Source: Pelomonas sp. Root1217 (lineage in GTDB: Bacteria > Pseudomonadota > Gammaproteobacteria > Burkholderiales > Burkholderiaceae_C). From it: a DNA stretch of 64,000 bases. Shown in pieces: positions 43,933-55,900 of this stretch. The translations under genes were made by a program, and so were the position numbers. A model generated the notes under the pieces. The model saw nothing but the letters and a program-made list of their open reading frames with translations, made no database searches and was not told where the DNA came from. Positions within the stretch are counted from its first letter, which is position 1. Every line of letters begins with the position of its first letter. The stretch covers positions 3,402 to 67,401 of the forward strand of contig NZ_LMDC01000012.1 of NCBI RefSeq assembly GCF_001425705.1. The letters run 5' to 3'.

Positions 43933-44592
43933 ATGCGCATCCTGCTCGCCGAAGACGACCCCCTGCTGGGCGACGGCCTGCGTGCCGGCCTGCGCCAGCA
44001 GGGCTTCCAGGTGGACTGGGTGCGCGACGGCGAGGCCGCCGAGCGCGAGCTGCGCGCCGCGCCCTATGCCGCAGCCGTGCTGGACCTGGGCCTGCCCCGC
44101 CTGGATGGCTTCGAGGTGCTGGCCCGCATCCGCGCCGCGGGCTGCATGGTGCCGGTCCTCGTGCTGACAGCCCGCGACGCCGTGCCCGACCGCATCCGCG
44201 GGCTGGATGGCGGCGCCGACGACTATGTCGTCAAGCCGGTGGACCTGTTCGAGCTGGGCGCGCGGCTGCGCGCTATGGCGCGGCGCGCCCATGGCCAGCC
44301 GCAGGAGCAGCTGGCCTGGCAGGACGTGCTGCTGGACCCAGCCGCCCGCCGCGTGACGCAGGCCGGCGCCGAGGTTGCGCTGTCGGTGCGCGAGTTCGAC
44401 CTGCTGGCCCTGCTGCTGCGCCAGGCCGGCCGCGTGCTGAGCCGCGAGCAGCTGGAGGGCCAGCTCTATGCCTGGGGCCAGGAGGTGGAAAGCAACGCCA
44501 TCGAAGTCCACGTGCACCATCTGCGGCGCAAGCTGGGCGCCGGGCTGATCGAGACGGTGCGCGGCGTCGGCTACCGGGTGCCGCGGCCATGA
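43933..44592 (+). CDS. OmpR/PhoB-family response regulator
   Basis: 219 residues: a receiver with the acidic pair in LLAEDDPLL, Asp51 (AAVLDLGLPRLDGF), Thr in VLTARD and Lys in YVVKPVDL. The C-terminal winged helix includes LSVREFDLLALLLRQAGRVLS and IEVHVHHLRRKLG. It resembles QseB/PmrA-type regulators. The ATG at 43933 was chosen. The stop overlaps the start of the cognate kinase (ATGA). Confidence 0.92.
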   Translation: MRILLAEDDPLLGDGLRAGLRQQGFQVDWVRDGEAAERELRAAPYAAAVLDLGLPRLDGFEVLARIRAAGCMVPVLVLTARDAVPDRIRGLDGGADDYVVKPVDLFELGARLRAMARRAHGQPQEQLAWQDVLLDPAARRVTQAGAEVALSVREFDLLALLLRQAGRVLSREQLEGQLYAWGQEVESNAIEVHVHHLRRKLGAGLIETVRGVGYRVPRP

Positions 44593-45932
44593 AGGCGCTG
44601 GCCTCGCTGCAGGCGCGGCTGCTGGCCGGCGTGCTGGCCGTGGCCCTGGGCATCGGTGGGCTGACGGCCGCGCTGGCATTGCGCCAGGCCGAGCACGAGC
44701 TCGACGAATTGCTGGACGCCCACCTGACCCAGGCCGCGGCCCTGCTCGTCGTGCAGCACAGCCGCAAGCTGGCCCATGACGACGACATGGTGCTCGACGC
44801 ACCCAGCCTGCACCGCTATGCGCCGCGCGCCGTCTTCCAGGTCTTTCACGAAGGCCGGCTGGCGTTGCGCTCGTCGCAGGCGCCTATCGAGCCGATGGCG
44901 CCGCTGGCGGACGGCTTTCATGCCGTGACGCGCGGCGACGTGGGCTGGCGCGTCTTCGTCACGCACGGCGCCAGCGCAGACGTGACTGTGCTGGTTGGCG
45001 AAAGCGAGTCGGCGCGACAGGAAATCCTGTGGGCCATGCTCGGGCCGCTGCTGGGCCTGGGCGCCGCCGCACTGGTCTTGATGCTGTTGCTGGCCGTGGC
45101 CGTGCTGCGCTGGGGGCTGGCACCGCTGCGCCGCCTGCGCACCGAGCTGGCCACGCGCCAGCCCGACCAGCTCGCCTCCCTGGCGCTGGCGGACATGCCT
45201 GCGGAACTGGCCCCGCTGCTGGGCACGCTGAATGCGCTGTTCGCGCGCATCGAGGCGCTGCTGCAAGGTGAGCGCCGGCTCACTGCCGATGCCGCGCACG
45301 AGCTGCGCACACCCATCGCTGCCATCCGCGTCCAGGCCCAGGTCGCGCAGGGCGCCCGCGACGGGGCCGAGCGCGCCCAGGCGCTGGCTGCCACACTGGC
45401 CGGCTGCGACCGCGCCGCGCGCCTTGTCGACCAGTTGCTGATGCTGGCCCGATTGGAAGCCGCCGCCGCGCCGCCGCGGGCGCCGCTGGACCTGGCCGCG
45501 CTGGCCCGCCAAGCCGTAGCGGACGCCGCTGAGAGCCCGCAGCAGCGCGGCCATGCGCTGGCCCTCGATGCGCGCGGACCGGTCCCGGCCCGCGGCGACC
45601 CGCTGCTGACGCAGGTGCTGCTGCGCAATCTGCTCGACAACGCGCTGCGCTACAGCCCGCCCGGCAGCCCGGTCACGCTGAGCGTGGACGCCACGACAGG
45701 AGGCTGGCAGCTGTGCGTCGAAGACGGCGGCCCTGGCCTGGACGAGGGCGGGCTGGCGCGACTGGGCCAACGCTTCCAGCGCGGCGCCGAGGCCACGTCA
45801 TCGGGCAGCGGCCTGGGTTGGTCCATCGTGCTGCGTATCGCGGCACTGCAGGGCTGGGGCGTGTCGGCCGACCGCTCGCCCACCCTCGGCGGCCTGCGCG
45901 TGAGGCTCGCGCCCGAGAAATCCGACGAGTGA
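44589..45932 (+). CDS. sensor histidine kinase (QseC/EnvZ class)
   Basis: 447 residues: an N-terminal transmembrane helix, a periplasmic sensor of about 125 residues, and a second helix (GPLLGLGAAALVLMLLLAV). Then come HAMP-like sequence, HisKA (DAAHELRTPIAAIR, phospho-His) and HATPase (LLRNLLDNALRYSP, EDGGPGLD, SGSGLGWSIV). It is translationally coupled to the response regulator. The ligand is unknown. A 76-bp gap containing a short AT-rich stretch separates it from mnmG. Confidence 0.92.
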   Translation: MKALASLQARLLAGVLAVALGIGGLTAALALRQAEHELDELLDAHLTQAAALLVVQHSRKLAHDDDMVLDAPSLHRYAPRAVFQVFHEGRLALRSSQAPIEPMAPLADGFHAVTRGDVGWRVFVTHGASADVTVLVGESESARQEILWAMLGPLLGLGAAALVLMLLLAVAVLRWGLAPLRRLRTELATRQPDQLASLALADMPAELAPLLGTLNALFARIEALLQGERRLTADAAHELRTPIAAIRVQAQVAQGARDGAERAQALAATLAGCDRAARLVDQLLMLARLEAAAAPPRAPLDLAALARQAVADAAESPQQRGHALALDARGPVPARGDPLLTQVLLRNLLDNALRYSPPGSPVTLSVDATTGGWQLCVEDGGPGLDEGGLARLGQRFQRGAEATSSGSGLGWSIVLRIAALQGWGVSADRSPTLGGLRVRLAPEKSDE

Positions 45933-46008
45933 CTTATCCACAGCCACTCCTTAAAATTCGGGGTTTGCCCGAGCACTCGCACGGGCTGCTGTTCTTTCCA
46001 GGACCGAG

Positions 46009-47954
<1,946 letters not shown>

Positions 47955-47958
<4 letters not shown>

Positions 47959-48581
47959 GGGACGCGCTCCAAGCGGCGGCACGCGAACTCGGCCTCGAAC
48001 TCAGCGACACCCAACTCGCACAGCTGCTGGCCTACTTGGCTCTACTGCAGAAGTGGAACAAGGTCTACAACCTGACGGCCGTCCGTGACCCGGCGCAGAT
48101 GCTCAGCCATCACCTGGTGGACAGCCTGTCCGTCATCGCGCCGCTGCAGCGTCACGGCGCGCCGGCACGGTTGATGGATGTCGGCGCCGGCGGCGGGCTG
48201 CCGGGCGTGGTCATCGCGATCTGCTTCCCGGGCTCCGACGTGAGCTGCGTGGACGCCGTCGCCAAGAAGGCCACCTTCATCCAGCAGGTTGCGGCCGAAC
48301 TGAAGCTGCCCAACCTGCACGGTGTGCACAGCCGCGTCGAGCAGCTGAAGACCGAACCGTTCGGCGTGATCACGTCGCGCGCCTTTGCATCACTGGTCGA
48401 CTTCACGAGTCTGACCCGTGAGCACCTCGCAGAAGGCGCCGTCTGGATGGCCATGAAGGGCCAGCACCCCGCCGACGAGATCGCCGCCCTGCCCGCCGAC
48501 GTGGATGTGTTTCACGTGGAACAACTGGCCGTCCCGGGTCTGGATGCCCAGCGCTGCATCATCTGGATGCGGCCGAAGTAG
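47955..48581 (+). CDS. rsmG: 16S rRNA (guanine527-N7)-methyltransferase RsmG
   Basis: 208 residues of the GidB/RsmG family. [17 protein letters not shown] at about 30-46 is the family signature, followed by the SAM motif [17 protein letters not shown] and [12 protein letters not shown]. It methylates G527 in 16S rRNA. The start overlaps the mnmG stop. A parS-like site lies near the 3' end, read as VFHVEQ. The stop is directly followed by a long inverted repeat. Confidence 0.95.
48508..48523. promoter_or_regulatory. parS-like ParB site 3 (inside rsmG)
   Basis: TGTTTCACGTGGAACA differs from the parS consensus at one position (G for A at position 12). It lies 187 bp upstream of the parA start. 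Confidence 0.75.
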
Positions 48582-48675
48582 AAATGCAACCACAGAGGCA
48601 CTGAGGCACAGAGAAGCGGTGCCAACGCCTTGAATTTGCATTCCTCTGTGGCTCCGTGTCTCTGTGGTTGCATTT
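48582..48675. repeat. long imperfect inverted repeat between rsmG and parA
   Basis: A 32-bp arm (48582-48613, AAATGCAACCACAGAGGCAC...) pairs with 48644-48675 with three mismatches around a 30-nt loop. Both arms contain CACAGAG twice. It starts at the base after the rsmG stop and ends 19 bp before the parA ATG. It resembles a dispersed non-coding palindrome (REP/MITE-like) and could form a strong RNA hairpin before parA. Confidence 0.75.
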
Positions 48676-48694
48676 GCCCCCGCTACCATCCTCC

Positions 48695-49468
48695 ATGGCC
48701 AAAATTTTCTGCATCGCCAACCAGAAGGGCGGCGTCGGCAAGACCACCACCACCGTCAACCTCGCCGCCGGCCTCGCGCAGATCGGGCAGCGCGTTCTCG
48801 TTGTTGACCTGGACCCCCAGGGCAATGCGACCATGGGTTCAGGCATCGACAAGCGCAAGCTGGAGCTGACCGTCTACGACGTGCTGCTGGAATCCGCCTC
48901 CCTGGCCGAGGCCAAGGTCCGCGCCGAAAAGGCCGGCTATGACGTGCTCGGCGCCAACCGCGAACTCGCCGGCGCAGAGGTGGACCTGGTCGCGCTGGAG
49001 CGCCGCGAGGCCCGCATGAAAGCCGCCTTGCTCGACGCCGGCAAGGACTACGACTTCATCCTCATCGACTGCCCCCCGTCGCTGTCGATGCTGACCCTGA
49101 ACGGCCTGTGCAGCGCTCACGGCGTCATCGTGCCGATGCAGTGCGAGTACTTCGCGCTGGAAGGCCTGACCGACCTGGTCAACACCATCAAGCAGATCCA
49201 TGCCAACCTGAACCCCGACCTGCAGATCATCGGCCTGCTGCGTGTCATGTTCGACCCGCGCATCACGCTGCAGCAGCAGGTCAGCGACCAGCTCAAGACT
49301 CATTTCGGCAACAAGGTCTTCGACACCGTCATCCCGCGCAATGTGCGGCTGGCCGAGGCGCCGAGCTACGGACTGCCGGGCGTCGTGTTCGACCCCAGTT
49401 CCAAGGGCGCGCAGGCATTTGTCGAGTTCGCCAAGGAGATGGTGAAGCGCATCGAGACAATGCGGTGA
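48695..49468 (+). CDS. parA: chromosome-partitioning ATPase ParA/Soj
   Basis: 257 residues. The deviant Walker A is ANQKGGVGKTTTTVNLA (residues about 8-24), followed by VDLDPQGNATMGSG and Walker B DFILIDCPPSLS. The length and motifs match chromosomal ParA/Soj, which moves ParB-parS complexes toward cell poles. The start at 48695 (MAKIF) was chosen over an upstream ATG within the repeat. parB does not follow; a GNAT gene overlaps its stop (GTGA). Confidence 0.95.
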   Translation: MAKIFCIANQKGGVGKTTTTVNLAAGLAQIGQRVLVVDLDPQGNATMGSGIDKRKLELTVYDVLLESASLAEAKVRAEKAGYDVLGANRELAGAEVDLVALERREARMKAALLDAGKDYDFILIDCPPSLSMLTLNGLCSAHGVIVPMQCEYFALEGLTDLVNTIKQIHANLNPDLQIIGLLRVMFDPRITLQQQVSDQLKTHFGNKVFDTVIPRNVRLAEAPSYGLPGVVFDPSSKGAQAFVEFAKEMVKRIETMR

Positions 49469-50001
49469 GCGTGGCCGCACTGCGCCCCATGCGTGCCGAC
49501 GACGCTGACGCCGTCGCCGCCCTGCACGCCACCAGTTGGCGCAGCGCCTACCGCGGCATCGTGCCCGACGACTTTCTCGATCACGACGTCTTCGCCGAGC
49601 GCCAGGCCGTCTGGCGGGAGCGGCTGCAGCTTTCGCCGGCAGTCGCTGCCTTCGGCATCGTGGCCGAGGAAGACTCGGGCCGGATGATTGGCTTTGCCTA
49701 CGTGCTGCCCGGCCATGACCCGGTCTGCGGCACGCTGGTCGACAACCTGCATGTCCACCCCGAGCTCAAGGGCGGCGGCATCGGCCGCCTGCTGTTGCGG
49801 GCCGTCATCGCCGAGCTGGGGCCGGCGCGCACCCAGCCCCTGTACCTGTGGGTGCTGGACCAGAACGAACCCGCCAAGCGCTTCTATTCCCGAATGGGCG
49901 CCGAATTCATCGACCCCGGCATGACGCCGCCCTTTGGTGGCGTCTGCCTGCCCGAATGGCGCTGCATCTGGCGCGACCCTTCAGTGCTGCTCACGTCATG
50001 A
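49465..50001 (+). CDS. GNAT-family N-acetyltransferase
   Basis: 178 residues starting with GTG in the parA stop overlap. The acetyl-CoA site reads VHPELKGGGIGRLLLRAVI (Q/RxxGxG/A-like), preceded by the strand TLVDNLHV and followed by LYLWVLDQNEPAKRFYSRMGA. The acceptor is unknown. Translational coupling to parA is notable, since parB normally occupies this place; a second GNAT gene overlaps its end. Confidence 0.85.
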   Translation: MSVAALRPMRADDADAVAALHATSWRSAYRGIVPDDFLDHDVFAERQAVWRERLQLSPAVAAFGIVAEEDSGRMIGFAYVLPGHDPVCGTLVDNLHVHPELKGGGIGRLLLRAVIAELGPARTQPLYLWVLDQNEPAKRFYSRMGAEFIDPGMTPPFGGVCLPEWRCIWRDPSVLLTS

Positions 50002-50744
50002 TTGATGCCCTCGCCCTGCGCGCCGAACACGCCGGCCTGGACGCCAGCGCGCCACCACAGCAGGCCGACATCGACGGCTGGCTGATCCGCCTGTCGCCTG
50101 GCAAAGCCAAGCGCTCACGCTGCATCAATGCGCTGCGCCAGGGCAGCTTGCCGCTGGACGAACTGCTGGCACGCTGCCAGCGCGCCTACGACGCCGCCGG
50201 GCTGCCGCTGGCCGTGCGCGTGACGCCCTGGAGCCAGCCGGCGGACCTCGATGCCTTGCTCGCCGCCAAGGGCTGGGGGGTGTTCGACGCGGCCGATGTG
50301 ATGGTGCTGGACGCCCTCGCACCGGCGCCCTCACCCATCTCCCTCCAGGCTCTTGATGCAGGCGCCTATGCCAGCATCGTCGGCACACTGCGCGGCTCGT
50401 CAGCGACGGCCATTGCGGCCCACGCCGAGCGCATTGCTAACGCCCCGGTCACCTACCAGGGCTTCGCACTGAACGACGCCGGCGGCGCGCTGCTGGCCTG
50501 CGGGCAAATGGTGGTCGATGGCGACATCGTCGGCCTCTACGACATCTTCTCCGCCGTGCCGCGCCAGGGCCATGGCGAGCGCCTGTGCCAGGCCTTGCTG
50601 GCCCTCGCCCACACGCAGGGCGCCCGCCAGGCCTATCTGCAGGTGGGTAGCGACAACGCCGTCGCCCAGCGCCTGTATGCGCGCATGGGCTTCGTCTTCG
50701 CCTACCGGTACCACTACCGCAGCCCGGAGAAGCAACTCGTCTGA
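49998..50744 (+). CDS. GNAT-family N-acetyltransferase (two-domain)
   Basis: 248 residues starting in an ATGA overlap. The C-terminal GNAT domain has VPRQGHGERLCQALLALAH and AYLQVGSDNAVAQRLYARMGF, with the acetyl-CoA loop Q-G-H-G. The N-terminal half (about 1-120) is more divergent but appears to be a degenerate GNAT-like lobe. It probably forms one transcript with parA and the first GNAT. Its substrate is unknown. Confidence 0.8.
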   Translation: MIDALALRAEHAGLDASAPPQQADIDGWLIRLSPGKAKRSRCINALRQGSLPLDELLARCQRAYDAAGLPLAVRVTPWSQPADLDALLAAKGWGVFDAADVMVLDALAPAPSPISLQALDAGAYASIVGTLRGSSATAIAAHAERIANAPVTYQGFALNDAGGALLACGQMVVDGDIVGLYDIFSAVPRQGHGERLCQALLALAHTQGARQAYLQVGSDNAVAQRLYARMGFVFAYRYHYRSPEKQLV

Positions 50745-50844
50745 CGGCGAGTCACTTCTTTCAGCTCCCACGTTTGCAGGTCGCTGTGGCGAGGGTCTCG
50801 CGCGTTGGCTGCGTCAACATCGCGCCTCCAACCCGCCGCCACTC

Positions 50845-51876
50845 ATGACGTCCCTCCGCGCCGCCCTCGCCCTGCTTGCCGCCCTGACCCTCGCCACTGC
50901 GCGGGCCGACGCCCCCAAGGCCGACGTCGCCAAAAGCGCCGACCACCCTGTCCTCAAGCGCTTTGCCGGCAGCGTGCTCGTCGGCTACGCCCAGCAGGAC
51001 TGGGAGCAGCGCAGCTTTCCCGACGCCAGCGGCGTGTCCAAGACCGAGAACGACAAGTTCAATCGCCCGGTCAGCCTCGAAGGCAAGGTGACCCGCCTCT
51101 TCTACTTGGCCCCGCTGGGCAAGAGCCCGCTGGAGGTCTACCGCAACTATCAGCAGGCGCTGATCGCCGCCGGCTTCAAGACCACCTGGCAGTGCGAGAG
51201 CGAGGCCCAGGGCTGCACCAAGGCCTACTTCGCACTCGACGGCTACGAGCGCGCCAAGGGCATGCAATGGGCCGAGGGCGACGTGCCTGCGGCCGGCAGC
51301 GAGCACCGCGGCAGCACTTGGCCACTGGCCATGTCGATCAGCTACGACGGCGCCCGCATGATGGTGGGCACGCTTGCCAGCGGTGGCCGCACGCTGAACC
51401 TGCTGCTGTTCACGTCCATGGCCGCCAACGAGCACACCAACCGCGCCGCCACCTACATCGAGATCGTCGAGCCCAAGGCCATGCCCACCGGCCAGGTCAC
51501 GGTCGACGCCAAGGCCATCGGCCAGGGCCTGCAGGCTGAAGGGCGCATCGCGCTGTACGGCCTGTTCTTCGACACCGGCAAGACCGACATCAAGCCCGAC
51601 AGCAACGCGCAGCTGGACCAGATGGCCGCCGTGCTCAAGGCCCAGCCGGCGCTGAAGGTGCTGATCGTCGGCCACACGGACAACGTCGGCAGCATCGACG
51701 CCAACCTCACCCTCAGCGAAGGCCGCGCCAAGGCGGTCGTCGCGGCGCTGACTCAGCGCGGCATTGCGGCCAACCGGCTGCAGGCCCGCGGCATCGCCAA
51801 CTTCGCGCCTGTGGCGCCCAACACCAGCGACGACGGCCGCGCGAAGAACCGCCGCGTCGAGATGGTCCTGCAATAA
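50845..51876 (+). CDS. OmpA-family protein with N-terminal DUF4892 domain (copy 1)
   Basis: 343 residues with a signal peptide (ending TARADA). Residues about 30-210 form a DUF4892 domain (HPVLKRFAGSVLVGYAQQ and a C-x5-C pair CESEAQGC). The OmpA peptidoglycan-binding domain (about 230-343) has GLFFDTGKTDIKPDS, LIVGHTDNVG and NRRVEMVLQ. It is expected in the periplasm or outer membrane, bound to peptidoglycan. It is a tandem paralogue of the next gene. Confidence 0.85.
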   Translation: MTSLRAALALLAALTLATARADAPKADVAKSADHPVLKRFAGSVLVGYAQQDWEQRSFPDASGVSKTENDKFNRPVSLEGKVTRLFYLAPLGKSPLEVYRNYQQALIAAGFKTTWQCESEAQGCTKAYFALDGYERAKGMQWAEGDVPAAGSEHRGSTWPLAMSISYDGARMMVGTLASGGRTLNLLLFTSMAANEHTNRAATYIEIVEPKAMPTGQVTVDAKAIGQGLQAEGRIALYGLFFDTGKTDIKPDSNAQLDQMAAVLKAQPALKVLIVGHTDNVGSIDANLTLSEGRAKAVVAALTQRGIAANRLQARGIANFAPVAPNTSDDGRAKNRRVEMVLQ

Positions 51877-51896
51877 CCACCCGCAACGACGACGCC

Positions 51897-52925
51897 ATGA
51901 ACGCCACCCTCCGCTTCACCGCCGCCCTGCTCGCCGCTGCCGTCCACCTCAGCGCGCCGGCCGCCGACGCGCCCTACACCGACGTGCCCGGCGCCGCAGA
52001 TCACCCCCTCATCAAGCGCTTCGCGGGCTCCTGGCTGGCCGGCCAACGCGTCTCCAACTGGGACGCCGCCGTGCTGCCCGCCAGCCCCGAGCTGTCCAAG
52101 GCGGACAAGCGGCAGTTCAAGGACCCAATGCTCAACCTCGAAGGCAAGGTCACGCAGACGGTCTACATCGCGCCGCGCGGCAAGGCCAACTTGGAGGTGT
52201 GGCGCAACTACGAGCAGGCGCTCAACGCCGCCGGCTTCAAGAAGCGCTTCTCGTGCGAGCGCGACTGCTTCGACCTCTACTTCGCCTGGCTCAAGCAGAG
52301 CGATCCGACCAAGGGCTTCAACTGGGCCAAGGGCACGGTCGACACCCCCAGCAGCGGCCGCTACAGCCTGACCTCGGCCCTGTCCGGCGACGAAGGCCGC
52401 ATGCTCGTCGGCACCCTGGGCAAGCCTGGCCAGGAAGCCACCGTGCTGCTCTACAACTCCCTGGCCGCCAACGCCACGACCGGCCTGGTGGCCACCTATC
52501 TGCAGGTCGTCGAGCCCAAGGCCATGGAGACCGGCCAGGTCACCGTGGACCCGGCCGCGCTGCAGGCCGGTCTGGCCGCGGAAGGCAAGGTCACGCTGAC
52601 CGGCCTGTTCTTCGACACCGGCAAGACCGAACTCAAGCCCGAGTCCAAGGCCCAGCTCGACGCGATGGCCGAGCTGCTGAAGAATCAGCCGACGCTGAAG
52701 GCCTGGATCGTCGGCCACACCGACAACGTCGGCGGCTTCGAGGCCAACCAGGCGCTGAGCATGGAGCGCGCCCGCGCCGTCGTGCTGGCCCTGACCGCGG
52801 CGCCATACAAGGTCGACGCCAAGCGCCTGAGCGCCAAGGGCCTGGCCAGCCTGGCACCGGTGGCGGGCAATGGCGACGAGGCGGGGCGGGCGAGGAACCG
52901 GCGCGTGGAGCTGGTGGCGCAGTAG
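51897..52925 (+). CDS. OmpA-family protein with N-terminal DUF4892 domain (copy 2)
   Basis: 342 residues, 20 bp after copy 1 and clearly homologous along its length: HPLIKRFAGSWLAGQR, the Cys pair CERDC, VEPKAMETGQVTVDPAAL, then OmpA domain GLFFDTGKTELKPES and IVGHTDNVGG. It has a signal peptide ending PAADA. The pair arose by tandem duplication and has diverged mostly in the DUF4892 part. It converges with the alpha-2-macroglobulin gene 22 bp away. Confidence 0.85.
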   Translation: MNATLRFTAALLAAAVHLSAPAADAPYTDVPGAADHPLIKRFAGSWLAGQRVSNWDAAVLPASPELSKADKRQFKDPMLNLEGKVTQTVYIAPRGKANLEVWRNYEQALNAAGFKKRFSCERDCFDLYFAWLKQSDPTKGFNWAKGTVDTPSSGRYSLTSALSGDEGRMLVGTLGKPGQEATVLLYNSLAANATTGLVATYLQVVEPKAMETGQVTVDPAALQAGLAAEGKVTLTGLFFDTGKTELKPESKAQLDAMAELLKNQPTLKAWIVGHTDNVGGFEANQALSMERARAVVLALTAAPYKVDAKRLSAKGLASLAPVAGNGDEAGRARNRRVELVAQ

Positions 52926-52947
52926 CCCGGCGGCGCCAGAGCCTGCC

Positions 52948-55900
52948 TCACGGCTCGATGCCGAACACCGCGTTCGGCGCTTCGCCAAACACCTCCGGCG
53001 CGTACATCGCCTCCACGCGGGTGGGAGACAAGGTGAACTGGCCAGGGTTGTTGAGTCGGATCGTGTATTCCAGGCTGAAATCGCCGCGCGGCACATGGCG
53101 GTAGAAGGACTTGAACGACGTGAAGTCGCGGGCCTGGTACAGCGGCCAGGCGTTGCCCGTGCGTTGCTCGCCGGCCTGGGCCGCGGCGGAATCGCGGCCC
53201 AGGCCGTTGCCCAGGATGCTGGCGCCGGCTGGCACCGGGTCGTCCACCACGACCCAACTCATGTCGGCCTGGGCGCGGATGCTCAGGTGCACGCGCGCGA
53301 TGTCGCCCACATGCCATTGCCCCGGCACCTTCTGCTGCACGGGGGTGATGCTGCGGCTGATGCCGTAGCCGGCTGAGCGGGGCGCCGTCAACGGCACGGC
53401 GGCGCGCACCTCCACCGAAGCCCAGGGAGCGCCTGCACCGTCGTGCTGGATGTGCAGCGCGTCGGTGGCCTTGCTCAGGGGAGCGTCGAAGGACTTGCTG
53501 CCGGGCTCCTTCCAGCTCAGCGTCTTGCGTTGCTGGCCCAGCGTGACACGCGTCTCGCCGGCCACGGGCACCGGCTCCAGCAGTCGGGCGAAGGCATCGA
53601 CGGCCAGCGTGCCCCAGGCGTTGGCGTTGGTGGTGGCCCAGGCGCCGTTCGTTTGCTGGCGGCTCAGCAGCCCCGTCAGCAGGCGTGGCAGGTCGGCTTT
53701 CCAATCGGGCAGGTCGGCAACGGCAAGCAGCAGGCGCGCGGCGTCCACGTCGCCATGGCTCATCAGCCACCACCAGTAGTCGCGGGCCTCGGTGGAAAAG
53801 ACTATCCGGCGCCCCTGGTAGGTCAGCCGCGCGCGCAGCGCGTTCGCGGCCGAACCTTGCAGGGCCGGCGGCGCATCGGTTCTCCTCAGCACGGTCAGCC
53901 AGTCGATCAGCATGCGGGTGGTCCACTCATCGGGGTCGACGCGGATGGCGTCGAGCTGCCCGGGCGCCAGCCGTTGGTAGCGCGCGAGCGTCGCCAGCGC
54001 GCCGATCCTGCGCGCCAGGGCGTCTTCCCGGGGGGCCCAGAACGCGCGCTGGATGCGCCCGGCGGCGAAGCCTTCCAGCCCGGCCAGCATGCGCTTGCGC
54101 TCGGCCACGGGAATGGGCCAGCCCGACGTGTCGGCCACATCCAGCAGATGGCTGGTCAGCGTGTCGCTGCCCAGCCGCGCGAGGGTGGACTCGGGCGGGA
54201 AGTAGTTGGCCAGCCCGTCTTCGTCGAGGTAGCGCGGCAGCTCCGCCATGGCCGCATCCCAAGCCTTGCGGTCGTGCATGCCGACGGCGCGCGACACGCT
54301 CTGCTCCAGGCAGCGGTAGGGGTAGCTGGCCAGCCAGGCCTGCACGCCGCCCAGTTGGCCGGCCAGCGAGGGCAGCAACTGCACGCTCACACGGGCGGTG
54401 CCGGCTACGGCCCCGGCGCCGTCGAAGCCGAACGCCGGCACGTCGAAGCTGCCGTTGACCTGGGCCAGCGTGGCCGCCTGCACGGTGACGGGCACGGTGG
54501 GTTCGACCTGCTGCGTGGTCTCCAGCACGTCTTGCCGGCCGGCAGCGCCGCGCTCCTTCGCGGCGAAGCGCCAGTTCAGGGCCTTTGCACCCGTGGGCAC
54601 GCGAACCTCCCAACTGAGCTGACGCGCCTCGCCCGCGGCCAGGCGCAGCGCCTGGGCCGGCAGCGCGGCCTGGCCGGCAAGGCCGGCGCTGGCGTCCAGC
54701 GTGATGGGGCCCGCGGACGTGTTGCGCACCGTCACCAGCGCCGCAAACCGGTCGCCCTCGCGGACACGCGGCGGCAGGCCGGCGGTGAGCTGCAGGTCCT
54801 TCATCACGTCCAGATGCGCCGCGCCGGTGCCGAACTCCTCGCTGCCGGCGCTGACCACCGCCACCAGCCGGAAGCGGCTCAGCCCGTCCTTGATGGGAAA
54901 GCTCACGACGGCGTCGCCGTTGTCGTCGATGGGCACGTCGGCCTGCCAATACAGCAGGGAATCGAGCAGGGTGCGGGCCGGAGGCGACGGTGCGTCGGCG
55001 GGGCCTGTGCCGGGGACCTCGCCGCCCTGGGCTGTGAGCACACGTTGCAATACCTCGGGATACACGCCGTCGTTCTGCTTGATCTTCTGGGCACTCTGCA
55101 ACGCACTCCGCTCCCCAATGACGGTCACAATCCCGGCGGCCTTGTCAGCCGAGATCTTGAGGATGTCCATGAGCACGCCCTCCGCCGAGCGCAGCATGGC
55201 CCGCTCGTCCACCGCGGGGTTCATGACCACGCCGCTGGTCGTGTGCACCTTGTGCAGGCGGGGGGCCTGCATGCTGGCCAGCAGCTGCCAGCTCGGGTTG
55301 TCCTTCAGGCTCAGCAGCGCCTCGTCCACCGCCACAAAGCTGAGCTTGCGGGCCGCCGGCAGAGGCTTGCCGTCCGCCATCGCGACGTGGATGCGCACCC
55401 GGGCGGTGTCGCCAGGCTGGTAGCGCGCGCGGTCGGGCGTGAGGCTGACCCGCAGCGCATGGGCCTCGGTGGACACCATCAGCTCGGTGATGCCCGTGGC
55501 CACGGCCGCCGGCAGCGCCCCCGCCTCGGCATCCAGCGCCAGCAGCGAGACCGCCACATTGCCCGCCCACTCGCGGCGAATGGGCAGCGGGATACGGGCC
55601 TGCGCCGCGTCCAGCGTGAGCACGCGGGAGTCCAGGACGCCCCGGCGCTCCATCGTCAGCCACACGCGCGACCGCTTGAAGGGGCTGGAGACCGCGATGC
55701 TGGCCGTTTCACCCTCGCGATACAGGGCCTTGTCGGCGTTCACAAAGAGCGGGGCGGCCGGCAAGCGCTGCGCATCAGAAACCGTGGACACGCTGTAGGC
55801 GGTGGCCACCCTGCCATCCGCGTCCGCTGCGGTCGACTCGAACCGGTACACGCCAGCCTTGCGGGGCACGAAGCCGCACACCAGCTCGCCCTTGTCATCG

